Source: CAZJUP01 sp964549275 (GTDB lineage Bacteria; Fidelibacterota; Marinisomatia; Marinisomatales; TCS55). Taken from it: a stretch of 64,000 nucleotides of DNA. Below the pieces are notes generated by a model. It was not told the origin of the DNA. It worked only from the letters and a program-made list of their open reading frames with translations, and searched no databases. Positions 1 through 9,872 of this stretch are shown here, piece by piece (the first letter of the stretch is position 1; each line of letters opens with the position of its first letter). The position numbers and the translations under genes are program-made. Where the stretch lies: assembly GCA_964549275.1 (NCBI GenBank), contig CAZJUP010000012.1:4234-68233 (forward strand). The letters run 5' to 3'.

Positions 1-1
1 T

Positions 2-697
2 GAACAGGAATATATGAAGCGCCGTGCCCGAAAACGGTATCGAAACATATTGAAAAATGTATTTTTCCAGAAAATGGAAAAAACCCATATCGCCATCGAT
101 ACCTACCGCATCAAGGAAAAATCCGGTAAAGGAACAACAATTTTAAATCTTTCCGAAGGGGTTATCCGTGAACGGATTGATGCTGTTACTATCACCTGGA
201 TTGATTCACTAAACGCATGGGCTGTAACAGATTTTTCCATACGGTATTTTTCAGCCTCAGGCCAAGTTGTGAATGTTTCCCTATCTAAAAACGATTCTTT
301 ACTAACTTTGGGCTTTACACCGGAAGACATCACTCGCCAGTCTAAAGTACCGGATGAAATGAATTTTAAAGAATTGACTGTTCGAATTGCTCAATTAAAA
401 GAGAATGGTGTAGACACCACCAGATGGGAAGTAGATCGTCATTTTAAAATATCATTTGCCTTTACAAATTTAATTATTGTTTTATTTGGTCTGCCGTTGG
501 TCGTTCTCAAACCCAGGGGAGGATTATCTTTTGGTGCCGGTATGGGTATCTTTGTCATTTTTATATATTATGCTTTCCTAAAATTTGGTTTATCCATGGG
601 ATATAAGGGTATTTTAGAGCCGCTAACCGCAGCTTGGATCGGGAATATTGTGTTTTCCATAGGCGGCATTACCCTGTTGATATCGGCCAGGAAATAA
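2..697 (+). CDS. LptF/LptG family lipopolysaccharide-export permease, C-terminal part (5' end outside window)
   Basis: The reading frame is open to the left edge of the window, so the gene starts upstream; the first ATG at 14 is probably internal. The visible part is the end of a YjgP/YjgQ-type permease: a mainly beta periplasmic segment (about residues 40-110), a linker, then three hydrophobic segments near the C-terminus, the first beginning FAFTNLIIVLFGLPLVVL and followed by a KPRGG turn. LptF and LptG form the membrane part of the LptB2FG transporter that drives LPS from the inner membrane to the outer membrane. F and G cannot be told apart from this fragment. The stop lies one base from the stop of the converging barrel-protein gene. 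Confidence 0.85.
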   Translation, partial: EQEYMKRRARKRYRNILKNVFFQKMEKTHIAIDTYRIKEKSGKGTTILNLSEGVIRERIDAVTITWIDSLNAWAVTDFSIRYFSASGQVVNVSLSKNDSLLTLGFTPEDITRQSKVPDEMNFKELTVRIAQLKENGVDTTRWEVDRHFKISFAFTNLIIVLFGLPLVVLKPRGGLSFGAGMGIFVIFIYYAFLKFGLSMGYKGILEPLTAAWIGNIVFSIGGITLLISARK

Positions 698-698
698 T

Positions 699-2138
699 TC
701 AGGATTTATCTTCTGCCTTTATTTCTGCCGGTTGATTCTTTTTTTCCGGCTCTGGGGCGGGGCCGGCGGACGGTGCTTTTTCTTTCCTGCTTTTAAAACT
801 GGTGACTGTAAGCCCCAAACTAAGATTAAAGCCTTTCATTGTGTGAATCCAAACACCATTTCTAAAGGCAAATCCCACATCAAAAATCATGGGGCCTTTA
901 TGATATCCAAACCCCATACCCAATTCTGTATTATCCATACCTGCCCAAGCAAATCCTATTCGGAGTGGCATCCCCGGGAATCGATACAATTCTGCACCAA
1001 TAGACCATTTCCACGCAGCTCGGGCAAACAGACGGTTTTCAAATCCTGTCACTAAATCAGAGGATATTAATAAATCATCCTTCCTCCGGGAAACACCAAA
1101 TCGTAACAGTGCAGGATAATTCGTTTTAAACTGTTTCGGTTTTCCATCACTCCCCAAATTAGGGACCAGTGTTGATGAACTGGTCATCAGGGATGAAGAA
1201 GACAGATTGTCCGCCCGAAGTGAATCAATTGAATAGGTATAAAGCACGGAGACACTATCTGAAAGAATTTCCCCTCCCCATGTAAAATGAAATAGATCGT
1301 CGCTATTTCCAAAAGCGCCATCTTTACCGGCAAGAATATCTTTAATAAACGAAGGTTTATTCCAGCTGATGCTACCGATAGCATTAATAATCGAAAATCC
1401 AAACCGCCAACCATTTATATTTTTTGAAGCTAAACCAATATCCACACCGAAGCCGGAACCACCTATCCCTTGCCTTAGATAATATTTTCCGGATCCGTAA
1501 ACAGCTAAGGGGGTTGTAATAAATTCTGCGTGACTGGAATCAGGGTCCACACCAAGATAAAACATTCCTTGGAGATATTTTAAGGTGACTCCTGCAGCAA
1601 AACTCTCATAAGGAACCGCAAAAGAGAACCCAAATTCATTCACTCCCATAATTTCATATCGAAAAGTCAGGTCTACATTTGGATTATCAGCATTTCCTTC
1701 CAGCATGAGTCTGGCCAGTCCCGCCGGAATCTTATAATCCGCCATAACCACCAAATTAGAGGTTAATGCCATATTCCCGGACGCATAGTTTAATCCAGGG
1801 AGTGCGAGGTGTACATCTGTGTAATATGACAATCCTCCGGATCTGTCCAATCGGTTTAAGATCGCATCTTTTTCTTCCTGATTAAGGGTATCTCCACTAA
1901 GCGAATTCATTCCCGCCAAAGAGAGGTAATTCCCTAATACCCCTAAGTCCAGACCACCAACCTGAAGCATAAAGGGTTTATCCACCTGATACGCCAACAA
2001 TGCAGGATTATAACCCACGGCAAATACACCGTCGGCGATGGTCGTGTAAGACCCTGCTAACCCCACACTGCGAGGATCTCGCTTAACCTGTCCTGTACTC
2101 ACTGCAAAAAGCAACAGGTATATGAGAAGTTTTTGCAT
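699..2138 (-). CDS. Outer-membrane beta-barrel protein, PorV/FadL-like (DUF5723-like)
   Basis: A 479-residue protein with a short signal peptide (about residues 1-16) followed by RDPRSVGLAGSYTTIADG and NPALLA. That opening resembles the hatch/first-strand region of the PorV/FadL-like barrels of the FCB group. The rest alternates polar and aromatic residues in amphipathic strands separated by Gly/Asn turns. The last ~30 residues are a charged, Pro/Glu/Lys-rich tail (EKAPSAGPAPEPEKK), unusual for a barrel and probably periplasmic. The start codon overlaps the stop of the upstream 970-residue lipoprotein gene by one base (TAATG), so the two are probably co-translated and may work together. The cargo or partner is unknown. 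The DUF5723 resemblance is from memory of the family and was not searched. Confidence 0.72.
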   Translation of the reverse strand: MQKLLIYLLLFAVSTGQVKRDPRSVGLAGSYTTIADGVFAVGYNPALLAYQVDKPFMLQVGGLDLGVLGNYLSLAGMNSLSGDTLNQEEKDAILNRLDRSGGLSYYTDVHLALPGLNYASGNMALTSNLVVMADYKIPAGLARLMLEGNADNPNVDLTFRYEIMGVNEFGFSFAVPYESFAAGVTLKYLQGMFYLGVDPDSSHAEFITTPLAVYGSGKYYLRQGIGGSGFGVDIGLASKNINGWRFGFSIINAIGSISWNKPSFIKDILAGKDGAFGNSDDLFHFTWGGEILSDSVSVLYTYSIDSLRADNLSSSSLMTSSSTLVPNLGSDGKPKQFKTNYPALLRFGVSRRKDDLLISSDLVTGFENRLFARAAWKWSIGAELYRFPGMPLRIGFAWAGMDNTELGMGFGYHKGPMIFDVGFAFRNGVWIHTMKGFNLSLGLTVTSFKSRKEKAPSAGPAPEPEKKNQPAEIKAEDKS

Positions 2139-5050
2139 TATGGCTTGACTTCCATTAATGAAAATTTCGGTTGAAGAGTCTGTAGTTTTGAGCTTGCATG
2201 GGAGATAGTAAAATACCAGCCGCTCATATCCACAACAGAAGAACCGGTATGCTTAACCCGAATTCTGACACTGTCCCTTAATGATTCCGCCATGGAATTA
2301 ATACCTGATGTTGATGAAGGAAGCCACAGAAAGGAATCTACATTGGCTACCTCCGTTTGGATGGTTGTCCAATCTTCATCTTCAGTAACCTTTGGATTAG
2401 TTTTCGCTGAATAGGCAATATCCACTTTTGACAGCATCCCATAAGTTTTCCATTTTAGGGTAACCGTTTCATTTTTATTAATGGTCTCTCCCCCATTCGG
2501 AAACTTAATCACTAGGTCCGGCGGTGCACTATCCGTCATTCCTGTAGAACTCAATCGAAATGTTATAGTGGAATTAATATCGATATAATCCGACCGGGAA
2601 AGAAATACCTTCTTCCCTTCCGAACCAGTTAAATGAAACCGGGGAGCTGTAAAATGGTCTCCCGGATCCGTGATGAGTAAAATTCTTTTGGGGCTTATTG
2701 CGCTTGTATAAGATGTCGACCCCGGTTCCCGGACAGCACCGGCATGGGCCGTAGCAGTCGTCACTGTATAAAAACTCCCCGGATCCGGTAGTGGAATTTT
2801 CAGCAGTGTATCTACATAAGACATCACGGTATCCATACCGACCACACTCCCTTTAACCAAATATTTCAATCCATCTATACAATCTTCAAAATCATCCATA
2901 ACATCAAAAATAAAAACACTCCCAATAGATGGATTCATACTATCACAGGATGATATGACATAAAGACTGTCGGTGGGATTCCAGCCAGCTTTAGCAACCA
3001 TACTATCCCGGTAAGCGCTTAAAGCAGCTACTGTTGTATCCAAGGGAAAAAAAGCTTTGTTACTCAAAAGGATGGCTATTTCACCTCCGGATGGAATTTT
3101 ATTTTCTACAGTTCCGGTTAAACTTGCAGACTGAAATGTGCTTCTAATCCGATTGCGAGTGTCGTGATTCATTTCCTGAATTGGCGTATTCGTTACAGAA
3201 ATGAAAGTCATGGGATCCATGATAACTTCAAAAGGAGCTATCATCCGGTATTTTCCCCCAATGGATTGACCGGCTTCCAAGGTACCTCTCCCATCAATTT
3301 TGGCTTTTGAATTAATATGTATTGTAGCGGGATTAAAACTCATTAAATCAACAATTGTTGATTCACCGAAACCTGGTGGAACCGTTGTGCTGTCAGAATA
3401 TAACACTGAGGTTGGTGCCTTATACTTTAGGGTTGTAGTTCCATCCCGGCTTAAACGCATGATAGTTTTTGTTGTATCTCCTGAGGCGATCGGCATGCCT
3501 AAGGTTGACTTTGCGGCTACAATGGAGGAATCCCCCGCCTGATTTGTGGCGATCATGTCGAAGTTCAAAACGACGGGGAGGCGGATTCCATTTAACATTT
3601 CTATTTCCATTTGAACATTCGAAAAAGACATTCCCGAAAACCCAAGGGGCATTCCCGCAATATTAAATTGGGAAGGAGGAAATTCTTGCACAATATTTGC
3701 TTCGAGAGACGCAAAGGATAATTTGGTAATTTGAACACGAATTGAAATGGCACCAAAGTCAGATCCGTCCAATGGAATATTACTGATCTGCGCAGCCATT
3801 TTTGCACTAATGTTCACCGTCATTTCAGCCAAGGCACTATCTGACCCGGCAGGGTTATAAAAGGAATAACCATCAACATCAAAAGTTTTAGAAATGGCAG
3901 CCACTCCGTTTTTAAGGGTCGTATCTATTTTAACAGAGTCTTTGCCTGTTGGCGGTTTAAAATTGGCATAACTCATGGTAAAACTAACATCAAAAGGATA
4001 TGTACTTTTTAGATTAGAAATAACCAGTTCATTAACATCCAATCCAGTAATTGGATTCAATGTTCCTGAATATATTTCAATATCAGAAGGAAAGCTAAGG
4101 GTGGGCAATTCCACCGGAAGAGAGGTTTCTGCAATTTGTACGACGGCAGAATCTACACCTGCAATTCGGAGCTGTACTGAGAAATTCACCTGAACTGAAT
4201 CACCGCTATTGACAGTCAGGGTTGCTGCATTGGTACTTGCTATATCAAATCCAACTGTTAATTTCACCTTTCCTTTCAGACTATCGGCTGAAAGTGAAGT
4301 TATTTCAGGCCCATACGTCTCATCTTTGGCCAAACTTGAATGGGTATGGCTGGCCAAAGTTTTTATATCCGTCAACAGTTTAAAGTCAATATTTTCAACT
4401 TCAGTCGGTAAGCCGTTGTTTTTAAAGGTAGTGGTAAAATCGCTTGTACTCCCACCACCGTCTGGTTTTATAATATAGGCATCAACTGCAGTAATGAATT
4501 CAGGGAGTTCACTGGAAGGGATATCCGGCAATGAAATAGTCACAGAATACGTTGTGTCAAAAGCAGAAGCAATGGCATTCCAAGAAGCGCCGGTTATGGT
4601 TTTATTTGATGTTGGCGGTACAGAAAAAGATGCCCCTGTATTATCCACAAGTTGACCCCCCGGTGCCAAGGGGATTGAAACTGTAAAAGTTGTATCCATC
4701 ACAACAGAAACTATGGGAGAAGAAACAGGATCTTGGTTATAACTGATATCTTGATTCAATTCCACCTCTAAAATATCAGTATTTATTGCAGTATCGGGGA
4801 GTACCCCTTCAAACACAAGTTGCATCCCCAAAGAATCCTCAGTTGGAAAAATCTGTTTATTATCAACGAGGCCTTCGAGAGAATATTTTTTCTGAACCAA
4901 TGGAAAAGAGAGATCAAAAAACCATGTTGGCAGTTTAAATCCACCAACATTTTGAAAATCACAGCCGGAAGATGAAAAAAGAAAAATCCCAATGAAGGTC
5001 ACCAGAATACTTTTTTTCAAGGGAATATTAATTGATTTAAGATATTTCAT
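2138..5050 (-). CDS. Large surface or periplasmic lipoprotein of unknown function
   Basis: A 970-residue protein. Residues 1-30 form a lipoprotein signal peptide: basic and hydrophobic stretch, then a lipobox FSSSGC with Cys30 as the predicted lipidated residue. The mature part is Ser/Thr/Asp-rich and mostly beta by composition, without obvious transmembrane segments, as in repeated Ig-like or jelly-roll modules. Near the C-terminus (about residues 860-950) a segment with FPNGGETI, VTLKW and STSGIN looks like the Ser-Thr-rich, Kre9/Knh-like beta domain often found in secreted FCB proteins. No catalytic motif was recognised. It is the first gene of a pair with the barrel protein and is coupled to it by TAATG; the ahcY terminator lies upstream. 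The family assignment is open. Confidence 0.7.
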   Translation of the reverse strand: MKYLKSINIPLKKSILVTFIGIFLFSSSGCDFQNVGGFKLPTWFFDLSFPLVQKKYSLEGLVDNKQIFPTEDSLGMQLVFEGVLPDTAINTDILEVELNQDISYNQDPVSSPIVSVVMDTTFTVSIPLAPGGQLVDNTGASFSVPPTSNKTITGASWNAIASAFDTTYSVTISLPDIPSSELPEFITAVDAYIIKPDGGGSTSDFTTTFKNNGLPTEVENIDFKLLTDIKTLASHTHSSLAKDETYGPEITSLSADSLKGKVKLTVGFDIASTNAATLTVNSGDSVQVNFSVQLRIAGVDSAVVQIAETSLPVELPTLSFPSDIEIYSGTLNPITGLDVNELVISNLKSTYPFDVSFTMSYANFKPPTGKDSVKIDTTLKNGVAAISKTFDVDGYSFYNPAGSDSALAEMTVNISAKMAAQISNIPLDGSDFGAISIRVQITKLSFASLEANIVQEFPPSQFNIAGMPLGFSGMSFSNVQMEIEMLNGIRLPVVLNFDMIATNQAGDSSIVAAKSTLGMPIASGDTTKTIMRLSRDGTTTLKYKAPTSVLYSDSTTVPPGFGESTIVDLMSFNPATIHINSKAKIDGRGTLEAGQSIGGKYRMIAPFEVIMDPMTFISVTNTPIQEMNHDTRNRIRSTFQSASLTGTVENKIPSGGEIAILLSNKAFFPLDTTVAALSAYRDSMVAKAGWNPTDSLYVISSCDSMNPSIGSVFIFDVMDDFEDCIDGLKYLVKGSVVGMDTVMSYVDTLLKIPLPDPGSFYTVTTATAHAGAVREPGSTSYTSAISPKRILLITDPGDHFTAPRFHLTGSEGKKVFLSRSDYIDINSTITFRLSSTGMTDSAPPDLVIKFPNGGETINKNETVTLKWKTYGMLSKVDIAYSAKTNPKVTEDEDWTTIQTEVANVDSFLWLPSSTSGINSMAESLRDSVRIRVKHTGSSVVDMSGWYFTISHASSKLQTLQPKFSLMEVKP

Positions 5051-5121
5051 TCTTCAGTTCAATCCCACAATTTAGCAGTGATGCAGGGTAGAAATTGACT
5101 CAAAATTCAGACCTTTTCCAT

Positions 5122-5155
5122 AAAAAAAGCTCTGTAATGAATTACAGAGCTTTTT
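5122..5155 (-). terminator. Rho-independent terminator after ahcY
   Basis: Inverted repeat AAGCTCTGTAA / TTACAGAGCTT around a TGAA loop, flanked on both sides by A/T runs. Read on the minus strand it follows the ahcY stop by about 20 bases and ends in a run of seven T, so it should stop transcription of metK-ahcY before the lipoprotein gene. Confidence 0.85.
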
Positions 5156-5178
5156 CAATCATTCGACTTCAGAGTTAA

Positions 5179-6624
5179 TTAATACCGATAGTGTTCCGGT
5201 TTATAAGGTCCACCCTTGGATACACCAATATACGTTGCCTGCTCATCGGTCAATTCCGTTAAAGTCACACCCAGATGATCCAAATGAAGTCGAGCGACTT
5301 CTTCATCTAAGTGTTTCGGCAACATATATACACCTAATTCTGGTTGATCTTTTGCTAAGGCGATTTGTGCCAAAACCTGGTTTGTAAACGAATTGGACAT
5401 GACAAATGCGGGATGACCTGTAGCACATCCAAGATTGACCAACCGTCCTTCTGCAAGGATATATACTTGATGCCCGTCTTTAAATGTATAACAGTCAACC
5501 TGTGGTTTGATTTCTTCTTTCTGAACAGAAGGATCGGCATTCAGCGAGGTAACCTGAATTTCATTATCAAAGTGGCCAATATTACAGACAATGGCCTGGT
5601 CCTTCATCTTGACCATGTGCTCAAGTGTAATTACATCTTTATTTCCGGTAGCCGTGACAAAAATATTGGCTTCTGTCAGGGCTTGTTCCACAGTGACAAC
5701 CTCATATCCTTCCATAGAAGCCTGAAGGGCACAAATGGGGTCAATTTCTGTCACCAGAACTCTAGCACCATATCCACGCATAGATTGAGCACATCCTCTA
5801 CCTACATCGCCGTATCCACAAACCACAACCGTTTTCCCTGCAACCATCACATCCATCGCTCTTTTAATTCCATCGGCCAGGGATTCCCGGCAGCCATATA
5901 TATTGTCGAATTTTGATTTGGTCACCGAATCATTCACATTATAAGCGGGAAAAAGCAGTGTTTGATCTTTTTCCATCTGATGAAGCCTGTGGACACCAGT
6001 AGTTGTCTCTTCGGATACACCAATTATTTTTTCCGCCACTTTATGCCAATGCATAGGATCTTTTTTAAGAACATCCCTTAATAGCGTTTCGACTATAACT
6101 TCTTCTTCTATCTCTGTGGTGATGTCCGGGGTCACTCCGTTTTTCGCAAAATACTCTTCCAGTTCATACCCTTTGTGAATAAGTAGTGTAGCATCTCCTC
6201 CATCATCTACAATCAAATCCGGACCTTTTCCTCCGGGGAATGTCAAGGCCTGAAGAGTACACCACCAATATTCCTCTAAGCTTTCACCTTTCCACGCATA
6301 TACGGGAATACCCGCTTGTGCAATGGCTGCTGCGGCATGATCTTGAGTTGAAAAAATATTACAACTTGCCCATCGTACATCAGCACCTAAATCAATCAGG
6401 GTTTCTATTAAAACAGCTGTTTCTACTGTCATGTGAAGCGAACCCGTCAATTTTTTCCCGGCTAATGGTTTTTCAGAGCCATATTTTTTTCGTGTGGCCA
6501 TAAGTCCGGGCATTTCTTTTTCTGCAATATCCAGTGCTTTCCGGCCTCTGTCGGCTAATCCGATATCTTTAATTTTATAGGGTAAATCTTCCACAATTGG
6601 GTTGGCAATATCTGCTATACTCAT
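5179..6624 (-). CDS. ahcY: S-adenosylhomocysteine hydrolase
   Basis: Splits S-adenosylhomocysteine into homocysteine and adenosine with bound NAD+, relieving product inhibition of methyltransferases. The 481-residue length fits the long bacterial form. Visible signatures: GSLHMTVETAVLIETL near residue 61, the CNIFSTQDHAAAA motif at about 88-100, the NAD-binding GYGDVGRG at 270-277, and the diagnostic C-terminal KPEHYRY, whose Lys and Tyr contact NAD of the neighbouring subunit. The start codon shares one base with the metK stop (TAATG), so SAM synthesis and SAH removal are translated as a coupled pair. A strong terminator follows. Confidence 0.98.
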   Translation of the reverse strand: MSIADIANPIVEDLPYKIKDIGLADRGRKALDIAEKEMPGLMATRKKYGSEKPLAGKKLTGSLHMTVETAVLIETLIDLGADVRWASCNIFSTQDHAAAAIAQAGIPVYAWKGESLEEYWWCTLQALTFPGGKGPDLIVDDGGDATLLIHKGYELEEYFAKNGVTPDITTEIEEEVIVETLLRDVLKKDPMHWHKVAEKIIGVSEETTTGVHRLHQMEKDQTLLFPAYNVNDSVTKSKFDNIYGCRESLADGIKRAMDVMVAGKTVVVCGYGDVGRGCAQSMRGYGARVLVTEIDPICALQASMEGYEVVTVEQALTEANIFVTATGNKDVITLEHMVKMKDQAIVCNIGHFDNEIQVTSLNADPSVQKEEIKPQVDCYTFKDGHQVYILAEGRLVNLGCATGHPAFVMSNSFTNQVLAQIALAKDQPELGVYMLPKHLDEEVARLHLDHLGVTLTELTDEQATYIGVSKGGPYKPEHYRY

Positions 6625-7814
6625 TATGTATTCCTTTTATTTACAGCCGCTATCAATGCGTCCACCATGTCTGTTTTTTCCCAAGTAAAATTATCACCAT
6701 TACGGCCAAAGTGACCGTAAGCAGATGTTTCATAATACCGGGGATATTTTAAGTTTAGGTGACGAATAATTTCTCCGGGTTTTAACGGAAAAGTCTCTTG
6801 AGCAACTTCAGTAATAACTTCATCGGGAACATGACCTGTCCCAAAAGTTTTGACATAAAATGATGTAGGTTCTGCTACTCCGATGCTGTACGAAAATTGA
6901 ACTTCACACCGGTCAGCTAATTTTGCAGCCACAATATTTTTAGCTATATAACGGGCCATATAAGCGGCAGATCTATCCACTTTAGAAGGATCCTTTCCTG
7001 AAAAAGCACCACCCCCATGAGGAGCATAACCGCCATAAGTGTCCACAATGATTTTTCGGCCGGTTAATCCTGTGTCTGCTTCAGGGCCTCCAAAAACAAA
7101 ACGACCTGTCCCATTCACGATAAATGTGTTGCTATGGTCAAGACCGCATTCGTCCAAGACCGGTTTAATAATATGAGTGATTACCTCTTTTTTCACAAAT
7201 GCATGTTCTTCTTTTTCTGAACCAAAACGATCTAGCATATCATCATGCTGTGTGGCGACAACCACTTTTTCGACCGAAACCGGCTGCCCATTTTTATATC
7301 CCACAGATACCTGAGATTTTCCATCCGGCCGTAACCAAGGTAAGGTTTTATTTTTCCTTAGAAAGGTCAACCTTTCCGTTAACCGATGAGACAGATGAAT
7401 CGGCAGAGGCATTAACTCCGGGGTTTCATTACAGGCGTAACCAAACATCAACCCCTGATCTCCGGCTCCTTGTTCATGGTCTTCAGACTCATCCACACCC
7501 TGAGCAATTTCAGGACTTTGTTCATGCAATACAGATGTGACCTGTACCTCTTCATGGCCCATGCCGTATGCAGGGTCGGTGTACCCAATCTTCTCCAGGG
7601 TGTCTTTAACAACTTTTTCCACTTCCACAAATCCGTGAGTACGAACTTCACCAGATACAACAACCAACCCTTTTGTGGCTAAGGTTTCACAGGCCACATG
7701 GGATTCGGGATCCTGCTCAAGCAAGTTATCTAAAATGGCATCCGAAATAGCATCACATACCTTATCAGGGTGACCTTCAGTAACAGATTCAGATGTAAAT
7801 ACAAAACGACTCAT
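6624..7814 (-). CDS. metK: S-adenosylmethionine synthetase
   Basis: Makes S-adenosylmethionine from ATP and methionine. The 396-residue length is typical. Visible motifs: GHPDKVCDAISD at 14-25 (ATP/methionine site), the signature GAGDQGLMFGYA at 116-127, and the glycine-rich loop GGGAFSGKD at 267-275. A good ribosome binding site (AGAGGAAAC) lies just before the ATG. It is first of the metK-ahcY pair. The 102-base leader between hpf and metK contains only a weak 6-bp inverted repeat (CAAGAA/TTCTTG); I see no SAM or SAH riboswitch. Confidence 0.98.
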   Translation of the reverse strand: MSRFVFTSESVTEGHPDKVCDAISDAILDNLLEQDPESHVACETLATKGLVVVSGEVRTHGFVEVEKVVKDTLEKIGYTDPAYGMGHEEVQVTSVLHEQSPEIAQGVDESEDHEQGAGDQGLMFGYACNETPELMPLPIHLSHRLTERLTFLRKNKTLPWLRPDGKSQVSVGYKNGQPVSVEKVVVATQHDDMLDRFGSEKEEHAFVKKEVITHIIKPVLDECGLDHSNTFIVNGTGRFVFGGPEADTGLTGRKIIVDTYGGYAPHGGGAFSGKDPSKVDRSAAYMARYIAKNIVAAKLADRCEVQFSYSIGVAEPTSFYVKTFGTGHVPDEVITEVAQETFPLKPGEIIRHLNLKYPRYYETSAYGHFGRNGDNFTWEKTDMVDALIAAVNKRNT

Positions 7815-7916
7815 AGTTTCCTCTAAAATAAATTTTTTGTGTTATTAAACCAAGAAATTTACAGTTCTTGCTTCATATGAACCAAACGTAGAAAAAATCA
7901 AATAAACAACATGGAT

Positions 7917-8234
7917 TTATAAAACAATCTCTTCCTTTGTGCCTTTATGATGATTCTTCCATTTATCGGTAATTTTAGTGATCCGGGTAATCATTTTCGC
8001 CACAGCATTATCGACGGATTTTGTAACATTCGACGTGGTTTCTTTTACATTTAGAATATGTTGAGGTATAGATATATTTATCTCAGTTGTATACTCATTG
8101 TTTTCATGAGATAGGATTACTTGACAGTTATTTATTCTGTCAAAATATTTTTCAATTTTATGCAGTTCTTTTTCCGTATAATTTTTCAGGTTTTCAGGTG
8201 CACGGAAATGACGTGAAGTAATTTCAATATTCAT
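7917..8234 (-). CDS. hpf: Ribosome hibernation-promoting factor, short form
   Basis: A 105-residue protein of the HPF/YfiA (RaiA) family, starting MNIEITSRHFRAPENLKNYTEK as in the family and carrying the beta-alpha-beta-beta-beta-alpha pattern. The short form lacks the C-terminal dimerisation domain of long HPF. These proteins bind the 30S decoding centre in slow growth and inactivate or dimerise ribosomes. The gene follows pckA by 15 bases with AAGGGAA upstream, so it is probably co-transcribed with pckA and the Xer gene. In many Bacteroidetes hpf sits next to xerC; here pckA lies between them. Confidence 0.92.
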   Translation of the reverse strand: MNIEITSRHFRAPENLKNYTEKELHKIEKYFDRINNCQVILSHENNEYTTEINISIPQHILNVKETTSNVTKSVDNAVAKMITRITKITDKWKNHHKGTKEEIVL

Positions 8235-8249
8235 TGATTCCCTTTTGTT

Positions 8250-9872
8250 TCAATTTGTAAGATAGGGTCCTGCGTTTTTAACAGCCGGATCACCCAAGTC
8301 ATATTGTTCAAAATTATTCTGAAATTTCATAACAAGTTGAGTCGCTGTTTTTTCATAGTCTTCAACATTTGTCCAAGCTTTTGCCGGAATAAGCAAACCA
8401 GGGTCAATCTCTCCTAAGTTTGTGGGAACGTCAACGCCAAAAAACGGGTCTGGGACAAATGTCGAATTATCAATGTTTCCATCCAAAATCGCATGAATGA
8501 TTGAACGGGTAATGGGCAGTGAAATCCGTTTTGTTCCAGAACTGGCGCTTGCTCCTATCCAACCGGTATTCACTAAATATGCCGGAACATGATAGCGCAA
8601 CATTTTTTCTTTCAATAATTCTGCATATTTCAAAGGATGCAAGGTTAAAAATGGTCCACCAAAACATGGCGAAAATGTTGCGACGGGTTCTGTAATTCCA
8701 CGTTCTGTCCCTGCTACCTTTGCAGTGTACCCACTAATAAAATGGTACATAGCCTGTGCCGGGGTTAATTTAGAAACCGGCGGCAAAACACCATAAGCGT
8801 CACATGTTAAAAAAATAATCGTTTTCGGATGTCCGGACAAGGCAGGTTTTCCCTGAGCAAATACAGAATTTTCTATGTGATTCAATGGATAGGACACCCG
8901 GGTATTTTCGGTTTTTGAATCGTCAGAAAAATCCACCTCTCTTGTTTGTTCATCAAAAACGACATTTTCCAACAAAGCCCCATGCCTGATGGCATGATAG
9001 ATATCCGGCTCATGCTTAGGGTTCAGGTCAATGACTTTTGCATAACACCCCCCTTCGAAATTGAAGATACCATTATCCGACCATCCATGTTCATCATCAC
9101 CTATGAGGGGTCTTTCCGGATCTGTAGATAATGTGGTTTTTCCTGTCCCGCTTAACCCAAAAAAGATAGCCGGATTTTTGCCATTTTTATCCACATTTGC
9201 CGAACAATGCATAGACAGAACTCCCTTCAAAGGAAGCAAATAATTTAAAACAGAGAAAATGCCTTTTTTCATTTCACCACCGTACTCTGTTCCCCCAATA
9301 ATCGCAATGCGTTTTTTCATATGAAAGATGATAAACGTCTTGGAATTCATACCGTATTCTTCAAATCGGAGATTATGAACGTCAGAGGCATTGATAATGG
9401 TAAAATCTGGAGTAAAATTATTAAGTTCGTTTTGTTCAGGCCGAATGAACATATTATGAACAAAATGAGCCTGCCAGGCTTTTTTGGCAATGATGCGTAC
9501 ATTTAATTTGTATTGAGGATCTGCACCGGCGAATCCGTCGAATACATAGGTATTGGAATCATCTGCTTGATTATAATAATCCGTAACTTGTTCAAACAGT
9601 TCATCGTAGATGGCTTCATCAACCTTTACATTTACTGAACCCCACCACAGATTTTCTTTGGAGGAATCTTCTTCAACGAAATATTTATCTTTTGGTGAGC
9701 GCCCTGTGTACCGTCCTGTATCCACCATCACAGCCCCGTTCATGCCCAACTGCCCTTCCTTTTGGAGAAGAGTATTTTCAATTAACTTTTCTACCGGTAG
9801 ATTGCGTTTAATGTTATCAATACCGGTAAGTCCAACTTTTTCTAATCCTAAATTTTTACTCAAGGTTGTCAT
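8250..9872 (-). CDS. pckA: Phosphoenolpyruvate carboxykinase (ATP)
   Basis: Converts oxaloacetate and ATP to phosphoenolpyruvate, CO2 and ADP, the entry step of gluconeogenesis. The 540-residue length is normal for the ATP-dependent class. Visible motifs: TGRSPKDK at 56-63 (substrate site), MHCSANVD near 221, the PEPCK P-loop GLSGTGKTT at 239-247 and the kinase-2 motif LIGDDEHGW at 256-264 that binds the divalent metal. The start overlaps the stop of the upstream Xer recombinase gene by four bases (ATGA). The position between a recombinase and hpf is unusual for a central-metabolism gene. Confidence 0.98.
   Translation of the reverse strand: MTTLSKNLGLEKVGLTGIDNIKRNLPVEKLIENTLLQKEGQLGMNGAVMVDTGRYTGRSPKDKYFVEEDSSKENLWWGSVNVKVDEAIYDELFEQVTDYYNQADDSNTYVFDGFAGADPQYKLNVRIIAKKAWQAHFVHNMFIRPEQNELNNFTPDFTIINASDVHNLRFEEYGMNSKTFIIFHMKKRIAIIGGTEYGGEMKKGIFSVLNYLLPLKGVLSMHCSANVDKNGKNPAIFFGLSGTGKTTLSTDPERPLIGDDEHGWSDNGIFNFEGGCYAKVIDLNPKHEPDIYHAIRHGALLENVVFDEQTREVDFSDDSKTENTRVSYPLNHIENSVFAQGKPALSGHPKTIIFLTCDAYGVLPPVSKLTPAQAMYHFISGYTAKVAGTERGITEPVATFSPCFGGPFLTLHPLKYAELLKEKMLRYHVPAYLVNTGWIGASASSGTKRISLPITRSIIHAILDGNIDNSTFVPDPFFGVDVPTNLGEIDPGLLIPAKAWTNVEDYEKTATQLVMKFQNNFEQYDLGDPAVKNAGPYLTN

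Noticed and set aside
5365..5916. 183-residue plus-strand ORF antisense to ahcY
   Set aside because: The minus strand encodes the highly conserved AhcY here; the antisense product has no recognisable domain.
7815..7916. Possible SAM riboswitch before metK
   Set aside because: The leader is only 102 bases and contains a single 6-bp inverted repeat; the conserved cores of SAM-I, SAM-II/V or SAH riboswitches are not visible.
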